NCBI RefSeq assembly: GCF_050947335.1
Contig: NW_027473317.1
Span: 124,001-188,000 of the forward strand
Direction: 5' to 3'
DNA from: Megachile rotundata
Taxonomy: Eukaryota > Arthropoda > Insecta > Hymenoptera > Megachilidae
Length of the DNA stretch: 64,000 bases
How positions within the stretch are numbered: the first letter of the stretch is position 1; each line of letters starts with the position of its first letter. Shown here piece after piece: positions 14,739 through 30,335 of the stretch. The translations under genes and the position numbers were made by a program. The notes under the pieces are model-generated. The model was not told where the DNA came from, made no database searches, and saw only the letters and a list, made by a program, of their open reading frames with translations.

Positions 14739-15885
14739 TGCGTTTGTATGATTGTGATTTTATGATAGTGATTGTATGATTGTGATTGTATGATAGTGAT
14801 TGTGACATTGCGATTGTATGATTGCGATTGTAATATTGCGATTGTATGATTGTGATGTATGATTGTGATTGTATGATCGTGATTATATGATCGTGATTGT
14901 ATGATTGTGATTGTATGATTGTGATTATATGATTGTGATTGTATGATTGTGATTGTATGACTGTGATTGTATAATAGTGATTGTGACATTGCGATTGTAT
15001 GATTGCGATTGTATGATTGTGATTGTATGAGTGTGATTGTATGATTGTGATAGTAAGATTGTGATTGTATGATTGTGATTGTATGATTGTAATTGTATGA
15101 TAGTGATTGTGACATTGCGATTGTATGATTGCGATTGTATGATTGTGATTGTATGATTGTGATTGTATGATTGTGATTGTATGATTTTAATTGTATGATT
15201 GTGATTGTATGATTGTGATTGCATGATTGCGACTGTATGATTGTGATTGTATGATTTTGATTTCAAGATTGTGATTGCATGACTGTGATTATATGATTGT
15301 GATTGTACGATAGTGATTGTGACATTGCGATTGTATGATTGCGATTGTATGATTGTGATTGTATGACTGTGATTGTATGATTGTGATTGTATGATTGTGA
15401 TTGTTCATTGTGATTGTATGACTGTGATTGTATGATTGTGATTGTATGATAGTGATTGTGATATTGCGATTGTATGATTGCGATTGTATGATTGTGATTG
15501 CATGACTGTGATTGTATGATGGTGATTGTATGATTGTGATTGTTTGATTGTGATTGTATAATTGTCATTGTATGATTGTGATTGTATGACTTTTATTGTA
15601 TGATTGTGATTGTATGATTGTGATTGTATGATTGTGACTGTATGATTGTGATTGTATGATTGTGATTGTATGATCGTGATTGTATGATCGTGATTGTATG
15701 ATCGTGATTATATGATTCTGATTGTATGATTGTGATTATATGATTGTGATTGTATGATTGCGTTTGTATGATTGTGATTTTATGATAGTGATTGTTTGAT
15801 TGTGATTGTATGATAGTGATTGTGACATTGCGATTGTATGATTGCGATTGTAATATTGCGATTGTATGATTGTGATGTATGATTG

Positions 15886-16716
15886 TGATTGTATGATCGT
15901 GATTATATGATAGTGATTGTATGATTGTGATTGTATGATTGTGATTATATGATTGTGATTGTATGATTGTGATTGTATGACTGTGATTGTATGATTCTGA
16001 TTGTATGATCGTGATTATATGATCGTGATTGTATGATTATGATTGTATGATTGTGATTGTATGATTGTGATTATATGATTGTGATTGTATGATTGTGATT
16101 GTATGACTGTGATTGTATAAAAGTGATTGTGACATTGCGATTGTATGATTGCGATTGTATGATTGTGATTGTATGAGTGTGATTGTATGATTGTGATAGT
16201 AAGATTGTGATTGTATGATTGTGATTGTATGATTGTAATTGTATGATAGTGATTGTGACATTGCGATTGTATGATTGCGATTGTATGATTGTGATTGTAT
16301 GATTGTGATTGTATGATTGTGATTGTATGATTATAATTGTATGATTGTGATTGTATGATTGTGATTGCATGATTGCGACTGTATGATTGTGATTGTATGA
16401 TTTTGATTTCATGATTGTGATTGCATGACTGTGATTATATGATTGTGATTGTACGATTGTGATTGTACGATTGTGATTGTATGATTATGATTGTATGATT
16501 GTGATTATATGATTGTCATTGTATGATTGTGATTGTATGATTTTAATTGTATGATTGTGATTGTATGATTGCGATTGTAATATTGCGATTGTATGATTGT
16601 GGTTGTATGATCGTGATTGTATGATCGTGATTGTATGATCGTGATTGTATGATCGTGATTGTATGATCGTGATTGTATGATCGTGATTGTATGATCGTGA
16701 TTGTATGATCGTGATT
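15886..16716. repeat. HOR segment shared with 9.7-10.5 kb
   Basis: Repeats about 9,690-10,520 with a 6,196-bp shift. It leads into a GATCG tract of 11 monomers (16,602-16,755) instead of 9, after which the two loci differ. One monomer near 16,330 reads TTATAATTG where the earlier copy reads TTTTAATTG. Confidence 0.78.
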
Positions 16717-16755
16717 GTATGATCGTGATTGTATGATCGTGATTGTATGATCGTG
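16602..16755 (+). repeat. GATCG monomer tract, 11 copies
   Basis: Eleven consecutive GATCGTG monomers; the first starts with GTTG because of a base change in the preceding monomer. Confidence 0.92.
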
Positions 16756-16769
16756 ATTGTATGATTGTG

Positions 16770-19700
16770 ATTATATGATTGTGATTGTATGATTGTGATT
16801 GTATGACTGTGATTGTATAATTGTGATTGTATGATTGTGATTGTGTGACTGTGATTGTATGATTGTTATTGTATGATAGTGATTGTGATATTGCGATTGT
16901 ATGATTGCGATTGTATGATTGTGATTGCATGACTGTGATTGTTTGATTGTGTTTGTATGATTGTGATTGTATGATTGTGCTTGTATGTTTGTCATTGTAT
17001 GATTGTGATTGTATGACTTTTATTGTATGATTGTGATTGTATGATTGTGATTGTATGATTGTGATTGTATGATTGTGATTGTATGATTGTGATTGTATGA
17101 TTGTGATTGTATGATTGTGATTGTATGATTGTGATTGTATGATTGTGATTGTATGATTGTGATTGTATGATTTTGATTGTATGATTGTGATTGCATGATT
17201 GAGATTGTATGATTGTGATTGTATGATTGTGATTGTATGATTGTGATTGTATGCTTGTGATTGTATGATTGTGATTATATAATTGTGATTATATGATTGC
17301 GATTGTATGATTGCGTTTGTATGATTGTGATTGTACGATAGTGATTGTATAATTGTGATTGTATGATAGTGATTGTGACATTGCGATTGTATGATTGCGA
17401 TTGTAATATTGCGATTGTATGATTGTGATGTATGATTGTGATTGTATGATCGTGATTATATGATCGCGATTGTATGATCGTGATTGTATGATCGTGATTG
17501 TATGATCGTGATTGTATGATTGTGATTGTATGACTGTGATTGTATAATAGTGATTGTGACATTGCGATTGTATGATTGCGATTGTATGATTGTGATTGTA
17601 TGAGTGTGATTGTATGATTGTGATAGTAAGATTGTGATTGTATGATTGTGATTGTATGATAGTGATTGTGACATTGCGATTGTATGATTGCGATTGTAAG
17701 ATTGTGATTGTATGATTGTGATTGTATGATTGTGATTGTATGATTGTCATTGTATGATTGTGATTGTATGATTGTCATTGTATGATTGTGATTGTATGAT
17801 TGCGATTGTAATATTGCGATTGTATGATTGGGATTTTATGATTGTGATTGTATGATCGTGATTGTATGATCGTGATTGTATGATCGTGATTGTATGATCG
17901 TGATTGTATGATTGTGATTGTATGATTGTGAATGTACGATAGTGATTGTGACATTGCGATTGTATGATTGTGATTGTATGAGTGTGATTGTATGATTGTG
18001 ATAGTAAGATTGTGATTGTATGATAGTGATTGTATGATTGTAATTGTATGATAGTGATTGTGACATTGCGATTGTATGATTGCGATTGTATGATTGTGAT
18101 TGTATGATTGTGATTGTATGATTGTGATTGTATGATTTTAATTGTATGATTGTGATTGTATGATTGTGATTGCATGATTGCGACTGTATGATTGTGATTG
18201 TATGATTTTGATTTCATGATTGTGATTGCATGACTGTGATTATATGATTGTGATTGTACGATTGTGATTGTACGATTGTGATTGTATGATTATGATTGTA
18301 TGATTGTGATTATATGATTGTCATTGTATGATTGTGATTGTATGATTTTAATTGTATGATTGTGATTGTATGATTGTGATTGTATGATTGTGATTGTATG
18401 ATCGTGATTGTCTGATCGTGATTGTATGATCGTGATTATATGATTCTGATTGTATGATTGTGATTATATGATTGTGATTGTATGATTGCGTTTGTATGAT
18501 TGTGATTTTATGATAGTGATTGTATGATTGTGATTGTATGATAGTGATTGTGACATTGCGATTGTATGATTGCGATTGTAATATTGCGATTGTATGATTG
18601 TGATGTATGATTGTGATTGTATGATCGTGATTATATGATCGTGATTGTATGATTGTGATTGTATGATTGTGATTATATGATTGTGATTGTATGATTGTGA
18701 TTGTATGACTGTGATTGTATAATAGTGATTGTGACATTGCGATTGTATGATTGCGATTGTATGATTGTGATTGTATGAGTGTGATTGTATGATTGTGATA
18801 GTAAGATTGTGATTGTATGATTGTGATTGTATGATTGTAATTGTATGATAGTGATTGTGACATTGCGATTGTATGATTGCGATTGTATGATTGTGATTGT
18901 ATGATTGTGATTGTATGATTGTGATTGTATGATTGTGATTGTATGATTTTAATTGTATGATTGTGATTGTATGATTGTGATTGCATGATTGCGACTGTAT
19001 GATTGTGATTGTATGATTTTGATTTCAAGATTGTGATTGCATGACTGTGATTATATGATTGTGATTGTACGATAGTGATTGTGACATTGCGATTGTATGA
19101 TTGCGATTGTATGATTGTGATTGTATGACTGTGATTGTATGATTGTGATTGTATGATTGTGATTGTTCATTGTGATTGTATGACTGTGATTGTATGATTG
19201 TGATTGTATGATAGTGATTGTGATATTGCGATTGTATGATTGCGATTGTATGACTGTGATTGCATGACTGTGATTGTATGATGGTGATTGTATGATTGTG
19301 ATTGTTTGATTGTGATTGTATAATTGTCATTGTATGATTGTGATTGTATGACTTTTATTGTATGATTGTGATTGTATGATTGTGATTGTATGATTGTGAC
19401 TGTATGATTGTGATTGTATGATTGTGATTGTATGATCGTGATTGTATGATCGTGATTGTATGGTCGTGATTATATGATTCTGATTGTATGATTGTGATTA
19501 TATGATTGTGATTGTATGATTGCGTTTGTATGATTGTGATTTTATGATAGTGATTGTATGATTGTGATTGTATGATAGTGATTGTGACATTGCGATTGTA
19601 TGATTGCGATTGTAATATTGCGATTGTATGATTGTAATGTATGATTGTGATTGTATGATCGTGATTATATGATCGTGATTGTATGATTGTGATTGTATGA

Positions 19701-20894
19701 TTGTGATTATATGATTGTGATTGTATGATTGTGATTGTATGACTGTGATTGTATGATTCTGATTGTATGATCGTGATTATATGATCGTGATTGTATGATT
19801 ATAATTGTATGATTGTGATTGTATGATTGTGATTGCATGATTGCGACTGTATGATTGTGATTGTATGATTTTGATTTCATGATTGTGATTGCATGACTGT
19901 GATTATATGATTGTGATTGTACGATTGTGATTGTACGATTGTGATTGTATGATTATGATTGTATGATTGTGATTATATGATTGTCATTGTATGATTGTGA
20001 TTGTATGATTTTAATTGTATGATTGTGATTGTATGATTGCGATTGTAATATTGCGATTGTATGATTGTGATTGTATGATCGTGATTGTATGATCGTGATT
20101 GTATGATCGTGATTGTATGATCGTGATTGTATGATCGTGATTGTATGATCGTGATTGTATGATCGTGATTGTATGATCGTGATTGTATGATTGTGATTGT
20201 ATGATTGTGATTATATGATTGTGATTGTATGATTGTGATTGTATGACTGTGATTGTATGATTGTGATTGTATGATTGTGATTGTGTGACTGTGATTGTAT
20301 GATTGTTATTGTATGATAGTGATTGTGATATTGCGATTGTATGATTGCGATTGTATGATTGTGATTGCATGACTGTGATTGTTTGATTGTGTTTGTATGA
20401 TTGTGATTGTATGATTGTGCTTGTATGATTGTCATTGTATGATTGTGATTGTATGACTTTTATTGTATGATTGTGATTGTATGATTGTGATTGTATGATT
20501 GTGATTGTATGATTGTGATTGTTTGATTGTGATTGTATGATTGTGATTGTATGATTGTGATTGTATGATTTTGATTGTATGATTGTGATTGCATGATTGA
20601 GATTGTATGATTGTGATTGTATGATTGTGATTGTATGATTGTGATTGTATGCTTGTGATTGTATGATTGTGATTATATAATTGTGATTATATGATTGCGA
20701 TTGTATGATTGCGTTTGTATGATTGTGATTGTACGATAGTGATTGTATAATTGTGATTGTATGATAGTGATTGTGACATTGCGATTGTATGATTGCGATT
20801 GTAATATTGCGATTGTATGATTGTGATGTATGATTGTGATTGTATGATCGTGATCATATGATCGCGATTGTATGATCGTGATTGTATGATTGTG
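16770..20894. repeat. 4.1-4.8 kb HOR, copy 1
   Basis: Variant order repeats downstream with stepped shifts: 4,125 bp (near 16.8 kb), 4,139 bp (17.2-18.37 kb), 4,545 bp (18.4-19.8 kb) and 4,825 bp (19.8-20.88 kb). Each step is an insertion or deletion inside one copy. GATTGTCTGATCG at about 18,408 has its partner near 22,953. Confidence 0.82.
20070..20181 (+). repeat. GATCG monomer tract, 8 copies
   Basis: Eight GATCGTG monomers in 4.1-4.8 kb HOR copy 1; its counterpart at 24,895-25,006 has the same count. Confidence 0.92.
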
Positions 20895-21120
20895 ATTATA
20901 TGATTGTGATTGTATGATTGTGATTGTATGACTGTGATTGTATAATTGTGATTGTATGATTGTGATTGTGTGACTGTGATTGTATGATTGTTATTGTATG
21001 ATAGTGATTGTGATATTGCGATTGTATGATTGCGATTGTATGATTGTGATTGCATGACTGTGATTGTTTGATTGTGTTTGTATGATTGTGATTGTATGAT
21101 TGTGCTTGTATGATTGTCAT
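20200..21120. repeat. 685-bp local duplication
   Basis: The string containing TGTGACTG, TTATTG, GATATTGCG, TTTGATTGTGTTTG, GCTTG and GTCATTG ends near 20,435 and again near 21,120, a shift of 685 bp. That is one base less than 49 monomers. Confidence 0.7.
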
Positions 21121-24100
21121 TGTATGATTGTGATTGTATGACTTTTATTGTATGATTGTGATTGTATGATTGTGATTGTATGATTGTGATTGTATGATTG
21201 TGATTGTATGATTGTGATTGTATGATTGTGATTGTATGATTGTGATTGTATGATTGTGATTGTATGATTGTGATTGTATGATTGTGATTGTATGATTGTG
21301 ATTGTATGATTTTGATTGTATGATTGTGATTGCATGATTGAGATTGTATGATTGTGATTGTATGATTGTGATTGTATGATTGTGATTGTATGCTTGTGAT
21401 TGTATGATTGTGATTATATAATTGTGATTATATGATTGCGATTGTATGATTGCGTTTGTATGATTGTGATTGTACGATAGTGATTGTATAATTGTGATTG
21501 TATGATAGTGATTGTGACATTGCGATTGTATGATTGCGATTGTAATATTGCGATTGTATGATTGTGATGTATGATTGTGATTGTATGATCGTGATTATAT
21601 GATCGCGATTGTATGATCGTGATTGTATGATCGTGATTGTATGATCGTGATTGTATGATTGTGATTGTATGACTGTGATTGTATAATAGTGATTGTGACA
21701 TTGCGATTGTATGATTGCGATTGTATGATTGTGATTGTATGAGTGTGATTGTATGATTGTGATAGTAAGATTGTGATTGTATGATTGTGATTGTATGATA
21801 GTGATTGTGACATTGCGATTGTATGATTGCGATTGTAAGATTGTGATTGTATGATTGTGATTGTATGATTGTGATTGTATGATTGTCATTGTATGATTGT
21901 GATTGTATGATTGTCATTGTATGATTGTGATTGTATGATTGCGATTGTAATATTGCGATTGTATGATTGGGATTTTATGATTGTGATTGTATGATCGTGA
22001 TTGTATGATCGTGATTGTATGATCGTGATTGTATGATCGTGATTGTATGATTGTGATTGTATGATTGTGAATGTACGATAGTGATTGTGACATTGCGATT
22101 GTATGATTGTGATTGTATGAGTGTGATTGTATGATTGTGATAGTAAGATTGTGATTGTATGATTGTGATTGTATGATTGTAATTGTATGATAGTGATTGT
22201 GACATTGCGATTGTATGATTGCGATTGTATGATTGTGATTGTATGATTGTGATTGTATGATTGTGATTGTATGATTTTAATTGTATGATTGTGATTGTAT
22301 GATTGTGATTGCATGATTGCGACTGTATGATTGTGATTGTATGATTTTGATTTCATGATTGTGATTGCATGACTGTGATTATATGATTGTGATTGTACGA
22401 TTGTGATTGTACGATTGTGATTGTATGATTATGATTGTATGATTGTGATTATATGATTGTCATTGTATGATTGTGATTGTATGATTTTAATTGTATGATT
22501 GTGATTGTATGATTGCGATTGTAATATTGCGATTGTATGATTGTGATTGTATGATCGTGATTGTATGATCGTGATTGTATGATCGTGATTGTATGATCGT
22601 CATTGTATGATGGTGATTGTATGATCGTGATTGTATGATCGTGATTGTATGATTGTGATTATATGACTGTGATTGTATGATTGTGATTGTATGATTGTGA
22701 TTGTATGATTGTGATTGTGTGACTGTGATTGTATGATTGTTATTGTATGATAGTGATTGTGATATTGCGATTGTATGATTGCGATTGTATGATTGTGATT
22801 GCATGACTGTGATTGTATGATTGTGTTTGTATGATTGTGATTGTATGATTGTGCTTGTATGATTGTCATTGTATGATTGTGATTGTATGACTTTTATTGT
22901 ATGATTGTGACTGTATGATTGTGATTGTATGATTGTGATTGTATGATCGTGATTGTCTGATCGTGATTGTATGATCGTGATTATATGATTCTGATTGTAT
23001 GACTGTGATTATATGATTGTGATTGTATGATTGCGTTTGTATGATTGTGATTTTATGATAGTGATTGTATGATTGTGATTGTATGATAGTGATTGTGACA
23101 TTGCGATTGTATGATTGCGATTGTAATATTGCGATTGTATGATTGTGATGTATGATTGTGATTGTATGATCGTGATTATATGATCGTGATTGTATGATTG
23201 TGATTGTATGATTGTGATTATATGATTGTGATTGTATGATTGTGATTGTATGACTGTGATTGTATAATAGTGATTGTGACATTGCGATTGTATGATTGCG
23301 ATTGTATGATTGTGATTGTATGAGTGTGATTGTATGATTGTGATAGTAAGATTGTGATTGTATGATTGTGATTGTATGATTGTAATTGTATGATAGTGAT
23401 TGTGACATTGCGATTGTATGATTGCGATTGTATGATTGTGATTGTATGATTGTGATTGTATGATTGTGATTGTATGATTGTGATTGTATGATTTTAATTG
23501 TATGATTGTGATTGTATGATTGTGATTGCATGATTGCGACTGTATGATTGTGATTGTATGATTTTGATTTCAAGATTGTGATTGCATGACTGTGATTATA
23601 TGATTGTGATTGTACGATAGTGATTGTGACATTGCGATTGTATGATTGCGATTGTATGATTGTGATTGTATGATTGTGATTGTATGATTGTGATTGTATG
23701 ATTGTGATTGTTCATTGTGATTGTATGACTGTGATTGTATGATTGTGATTGTATGATAGTGATTGTGATATTGCGATTGTATGATTGCGATTGTATGACT
23801 GTGATTGCATGACTGTGATTGTATGATGGTGATTGTATGATTGTGATTGTTTGATTGTGATTGTATAATTGTCATTGTATGATTGTGATTGTATGACTTT
23901 TATTGTATGATTGTGATTGTATGATTGTGATTGTATGATTGTGACTGTATGATTGTGATTGTATGATTGTGATTGTATGATCGTGATTGTATGATCGTGA
24001 TTGTATGGTCGTGATTATATGATTCTGATTGTATGATTGTGATTATATGATTGTGATTGTATGATTGCGTTTGTATGATTGTGATTTTATGATAGTGATT

Positions 24101-25705
24101 GTATGATTGTGATTGTATGATAGTGATTGTGACATTGCGATTGTATGATTGCGATTGTAATATTGCGATTGTATGATTGTGATGTATGATTGTGATTGTA
24201 TGATCGTGATTATATGATCGTGATTGTATGATTGTGATTGTATGATTGTGATTATATGATTGTGATTGTATGATTGTGATTGTATGACTGTGATTGTATG
24301 ATTCTGATTGTATGATCGTGATTATATGATCGTGATTGTATGATTATGATTGTATGATTGTGATTGTATGATTGTGATTATATGATTGTGATTGTATGAT
24401 TGTGATTGTATGACTGTGATTGTATAAAAGTAATTGTGACATTGCGATTGTATGATTGCGATTGTATGATTGTGATTGTATGAGTGTGATTGTATGATTG
24501 TGATAGTAAGATTGTGATTGTATGATTGTGATTGTATGATTGTAATTGTATGATAGTGATTGTGACATTGCGATTGTATGATTGCGATTGTATGATTGTG
24601 ATTGTATGATTGTGATTGTATGATTGTGATTGTATGATTATAATTGTATGATTGTGATTGTATGATTGTGATTGCATGGTTGCGACTGTATGATTGTGAT
24701 TGTATGATTTTGATTTCATGATTGTGATTGCATGACTGTGATTATATGATTGTGATTGTACGATTGTGATTGTATGATTATGATTGTATGATTGTGATTA
24801 TATGATTGTCATTGTATGATTGTGATTGTATGATTTTAATTGTATGATTGTGATTGTATGATTGCGATTGTAATATTGCGATTGTATGATTGTGATTGTA
24901 TGATCGTGATTGTATGATCGTGATTGTATGATCGTGATTGTATGATCGTGATTGTATGATCGTGATTGTATGATCGTGATTGTATGATCGTGATTGTATG
25001 ATCGTGATTGTATGATTGTGATTGTATGATTGTGATTATATGATTGTGATTGTATGATTGTGATTGTATGACTGTGATTGTATGATTGTGATTGTATGAT
25101 TGTGATTGTGTGACTGTGATTGTATGATTGTTATTGTATGATAGTGATTGTGATATTGCGATTGTATGATTGCGATTGTATGATTGTGATTGCATGACTG
25201 TGATTGTTTGATTGTGTTTGTATGATTGTGATTGTATGATTGTGCTTGTATGATTGTCATTGTATGATTGTGATTGTATGACTTTTATTGTATGATTGTG
25301 ATTGTATGATTGTGATTGTATGATTGTGATTGTATGATTGTGATTGTATGATTGTGATTGTTTGATTGTGATTGTATGATTGTGATTGTATGATTGTGAT
25401 TGTATGATTTTGATTGTATGATTGTGATTGCATGATTGAGATTGTATGATTGTGATTGTATGATTGTGATTGTATGATTGTGATTGTATGCTTGTGATTG
25501 TATGATTGTGATTATATAATTGTGATTATATGATTGCGATTGTATGATTGCGTTTGTATGATTGTGATTGTACGATAGTGATTGTATAATTGTGATTGTA
25601 TGATAGTGATTGTGACATTGCGATTGTATGATTGCGATTGTAATATTGCGATTGTATGATTGTGATGTATGATTGTGATTGTATGATCGTGATTATATGA
25701 TCGCG
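20895..25705. repeat. 4.1-4.8 kb HOR, copy 2
   Basis: Downstream partner of about 16,770-20,894. Near 24.34-24.62 kb it carries 280 bp (20 monomers) that the first copy lacks at about 19,797. It is followed by the start of a third, truncated copy at about 25,705-25,990 (shift 8,237 bp from 17.46-17.75 kb). Confidence 0.82.
24895..25006 (+). repeat. GATCG monomer tract, 8 copies
   Basis: Eight GATCGTG monomers, 4,825 bp after the tract at 20,070. Confidence 0.92.
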
Positions 25706-26439
25706 ATTGTATGATCGTGATTGTATGATCGTGATTGTATGATCGTGATTGTATGATTGTGATTGTATGACTGTGATTGTATAATAGTGATTGTGACATT
25801 GCGATTGTATGATTGCGATTGTATGATTGTGATTGTATGAGTGTGATTGTATGATTGTGATAGTAAGATTGTGATTGTATGATTGTGATTGTATGATAGT
25901 GATTGTGACATTGCGATTGTATGATTGCGATTGTAAGATTGTGATTGTATGATTGTGATTGTATGATTGTGATTGTATGATTGTCATTGTATGATTGTGA
26001 TTGTATGATTGCGATTGTAATATTGCGATTGTATGATTGGGATTGTATGATCGTGATTGTATGATCGTGATTGTATGATCGTGATTGTATGATCGTGATT
26101 GTATGATCGTGATTGTATGATTGTGATTGTATGATTGTGATTGTACGATAGTGATTGTGACATTGCGATTGTATGATTGCGATTGTATGATTGTGATTGT
26201 ATGACTGTGATTGTATGATTGTGATTGTATGATTGTGATTGTATCATTGTGATTGTATGACTGTGATTGTATGATTGTGATTCTATGATAGTGATTGTGA
26301 TATTGCGATTGTATGATTGCGATTGTATGATTGTGATTGCATGACTGTGATTGTATGATGGTGATTGTATGATTGTGATTGTTTGATTGTGATTGTATAA
26401 TTGTCATTGTATGATTGTGATTGTATGACTTTTATTGTA

Positions 26440-29061
26440 TGATTGTGATTGTATGCTTGTGGTTGAATGATTGTGATTGTATGATTGTGATTATATGATT
26501 GTGATTGTATGATTGCGTTTGTATGATTGTGATTGTATGATTGTGATTGTATGATTGTGATTGTACGATAGTGATTGTGATATTGCGATTGTATGATTGC
26601 GATTGTATGATTGTGATTGTATGACTGTGATTGTATGATTGTGATTGTATGATTGTGATTGTATGATTGTGATTGTGTGACTGTGATTGTATGATTGTTA
26701 TTGTATGATAGTGATTGTGATATTGCGATTGTATGATTGCGATTGTATGATTGTGATTGCATGACTGTGATTGTATGATTGTGTTTGTATGATTGTGATC
26801 GTATGATTGTGCTTGTATGATTGTCATTGTATGATTGTGATTGTATGACTTTTATTGTATGATTGTGATTGTATGATTGTGATTGTATGATTGTGATTGT
26901 ATGATTGTGATTGTATGATTGTGATTGTATGATTGTGATTGTATGATTGTGATTGTATGATTGTGATTGTATGATTGTGATTGTATGATTTTGATTGTAT
27001 GATTGTGATTGCATGATTGTGATTGTATGATTGTGATTGTATGATTGTGATTGTATGCTTGTGATTGTATGATTGTGATTGTATAATTGTGATTATATGA
27101 TTGTGATTGTATGATTGCGTTTGTATGATTGTGATTGTACGATAGTGATTGTATGATTGTGATTGTATGATAGTGATTGTGACATTGCGATTGTATGATT
27201 GCGATTGTAATATTGCGATTGTATGATTGTGATGTATGATTGTGATTGTATGATCGAGATTATATGATCGTGATTGTATGATCGTGATTGTATGATCGTG
27301 ATTGTATGATTGTGATTGTATGACTGTGATTGTATAATAGTGATTGTGACATTGCGATTGTATGATTGCGATTGTATGATTGTGATTGTATGAGTGTGAT
27401 TGTATGATTGTGATAGTAAGATTGTGATTGTATGATTGTGATTGTATGATAGTGATTGTGACATTGCGATTGTATGATTGCGATTGTAAGATTGTGATTG
27501 TATGATTGTGATTGTATGATTGTGATTGTATGATTTTAATTGTATGATTGTGATTGTATGATTTTGATTGCATGATTGCGACTGTATGATTGTGATTGTG
27601 TGATTTTGATTGTATGATTGTGATTGCATGATTGTGATTATATGATTGTGATTGTATGATTGTGATTGTATGATTGTGATTGTATGATTGTCATTGTATG
27701 ATTGTCATTGTATGATTGTGATTGTATGATTGTCATTGTATGATTGTGATTGTATGATTGCGATTGTAATATTGCGATTGTATGATTGGGATTGTATGAT
27801 TGTGATTGTATGATTGTGATTGTATGATCGTGATTGTATGATCGTGATTGTATGATCGTGATTGTATGATCGTGATTGTATGATTGTGATTGTATGATTG
27901 TGAATGTACGATAGTGATTGTGACATTGCGATTGTATGATTGCGATTGTATGATTGTGATTGTATGACTGTGATTGTATGATTGTGATTGTATGATTGTG
28001 ATTGTATCATTGTGATTGTATGACTGTGATTGTATGATTGTGATTGTATGATAGTGATTGTGATATTGCGATTGTATGATTGCGATTGTATGATTGTGAT
28101 TGCATGACTGTGATTGTATGATGGTGATTGTATGATTGTGATTGTTTGATTGTGATTGTATAATTGTCATTGTATGATTGTGATTGTATGACTTTTATTG
28201 TATGATTGTGATTGTATGATTGTGATTGTATGATTGTGACTGTATGATTGTGATTGTATGATTGTGATTGTATGATCGTGATTGTATGATCGTGATTGTA
28301 TGATCGTGATTATATGATTCTGATTGTATGATTGTGATTATATGATTGTGATTGTATGATTGCGTTTGTATGATTGTGATTTTATGATAGTGATTGTATG
28401 ATTGTGATTGTATGATAGTGATTGTGACATTGCGATTGTATGATTGCGATTGTAATATTGCGATTGTATGATTGTGATGTATGATTGTGATTGTATGATC
28501 GTGATTATATGATCGTGATTGTATGATTGTGATTGTATGATTGTGATTATATGATTGTGATTGTATGATTGTGATTGTATGACTGTGATTGTATAATAGT
28601 GATGGTGACATTGCGATTGTATGATTGCGATTGTATGATTGTGATTGTATGAGTGTGATTGTATGATTGTGATAGTAAGATTGTGATTGTATGATTGTGA
28701 TTGTATGATTGTAATTGTATGATAGTGATTGTGACATTGCGATTGTATGATTGCGATTGTATGATTGTGATTGTATGATTGTGATTGTATGATTGTGATT
28801 GTATGATTTTAATTGTATGATTGTGATTGTATGATTGTGATTGCATGATTGCGACTGTATGATTGTGATTGTATGATTTTGATTTCATGATTGTGATTGC
28901 ATGACTGTGATTATATGATTGTGATTGTACGATAGTGATTGTGACATTGCGATTGTATGATTGCGATTGTATGATTGTGATTGTATGACTGTGATTGTAT
29001 GATTGTGATTGTATGATTGTGATTGTTCATTGTGATTGTATGACTGTGGTTGTATGATTGT
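26440..29061. repeat. Region II HOR block, copy at 26.4 kb
   Basis: Begins at the landmark GCTTGTGGTTGAATG (about 26,453) and repeats at about 34,496-37,075 with shifts of 8,056 then 8,014 bp; the 42-bp step is three monomers. The same landmark occurs a third time at about 63,538. Homology ends near 29,061, just after the 13-bp TTCATTG monomer. Confidence 0.85.
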
Positions 29062-30237
29062 GATTGTATGATAGTGATTGTGATATTGCGATTGTATGAT
29101 TGCGATTGTATGATTGTGATTGCATGACTGTGATTGTATGATGGTGATTGTATGATTGTGATTGTTTGATTGTGATTGTATAATTGTCATTGTATGATTG
29201 TGATTGTATGACTTTTATTGTATGATTGTGATTGTATGATTGTGATTGTATGATTGTGACTGTATGATTGTGATTGTATGATTGTGATTGTATGATCGTG
29301 ATTGTATGATCGTGATTGTATGATCGTGATTATATGATTCTGATTGTATGATTGTGATTATATGATTGTGATTGTATGATTGCGTTTGTATGATTGTGAT
29401 TTTATGATAGTGATTGTATGATTGTGATTGTATGATAGTGATTGTGACATTGCGATTGTATGATTGCGATTGTAATATTGCGATTGTATGATTGTGATGT
29501 ATGATTGTGATTGTATGATCGTGATTATATGATCGTGATTGTATGATTGTGATTGTATGATTGTGATTATATGATTGTGATTGTATGATTGTGATTGTAT
29601 GACTGTGATTGTATGATTCTGATTGTATGATCGTGATTATATGATCGTGATTGTATGATTATGATTGTATGATTGTGATTGTATGATTGTGATTATATGA
29701 TTGTGATTGTATGATTGTGATTGTATGACTGTGATTGTATAAAAGTGATTGTGACATTGCGATTGTATGATTGCGATTGTATGATTGTGATTGTATGAGT
29801 GTGATTGTATGATTGTGATAGTAAGATTGTGATTGTATGATTGTGATTGTATGATTGTAATTGTATGATAGTGATTGTGACATTGCGATTGTATGATTGC
29901 GATTGTATGATTGTGATTGTATGATTGTGATTGTATGATTGTGATTGTATGATTGTGATTGTATGATTTTAATTGTATGATTGTGATTGTAAGATTGTGA
30001 TTGCATGATTGCGACTGTATGATTGTGATTGTATGATTTTGATTTCATGATTGTGATTGCATGACTGTGATTATATGATTGTGATTGTACGATTGTGATT
30101 GTACGATTGTGATTGTATGATTATGATTGTATGATTGTGATTATATGATTGTCATTGTATGATTGTGATTGTATGATTTTAATTGTATGATTGTGATTGT
30201 ATGACTGCGATTGTAATATTGCGATTGTATGATTGTG

Positions 30238-30335
30238 ATTGTATGATCGTGATTGTATGATCGTGATTGTATGATCGTGATTGTATGATCGTGATTGTAT
30301 GATCGTGATTGTATGATCGTGATTGTATGATCGTG
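30238..30335 (+). repeat. GATCG monomer tract, 7 copies
   Basis: Seven GATCGTG monomers upstream of the first diverged module. The monomer before AATATTGCG reads GACTGCG. Confidence 0.92.

Larger units (their letters stand above)
1..26400. repeat. Region I: nested HOR domain without the diverged module
   Basis: This domain is marked by paired TACG monomers (starting near 1, 2,088, 3,050, 5,030, 5,990, 6,730, 7,690, 10,255, 11,930, 12,895, 16,450, 18,256, 19,917 and 22,395) and by the octamer ATCGCGAT (1,532, then near 2,500, 4,470, 5,435, 6,175, 7,140, 11,367, 12,331, 17,463, 20,870, 21,602 and 25,701). It holds overlapping tandem duplications of different sizes rather than one clean period. 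The diverged module found six times downstream is absent here. The right boundary is approximate; it is set where the GCTTGTGGTTGAATG landmark of region II appears at about 26,453. Confidence 0.8.

Noticed and set aside
14925..15568. Neighbouring antisense frames overlapping by 4 nt (e.g. 14,925-15,266 with 15,263-15,568; 18,348-19,028 with 19,025-19,330), like translationally coupled operon genes.
   Set aside because: One variant monomer (TTTCATG, TTTCAAG or GTCATTG on the + strand) supplies both the stop of one frame and the start of another, so the overlap is automatic.
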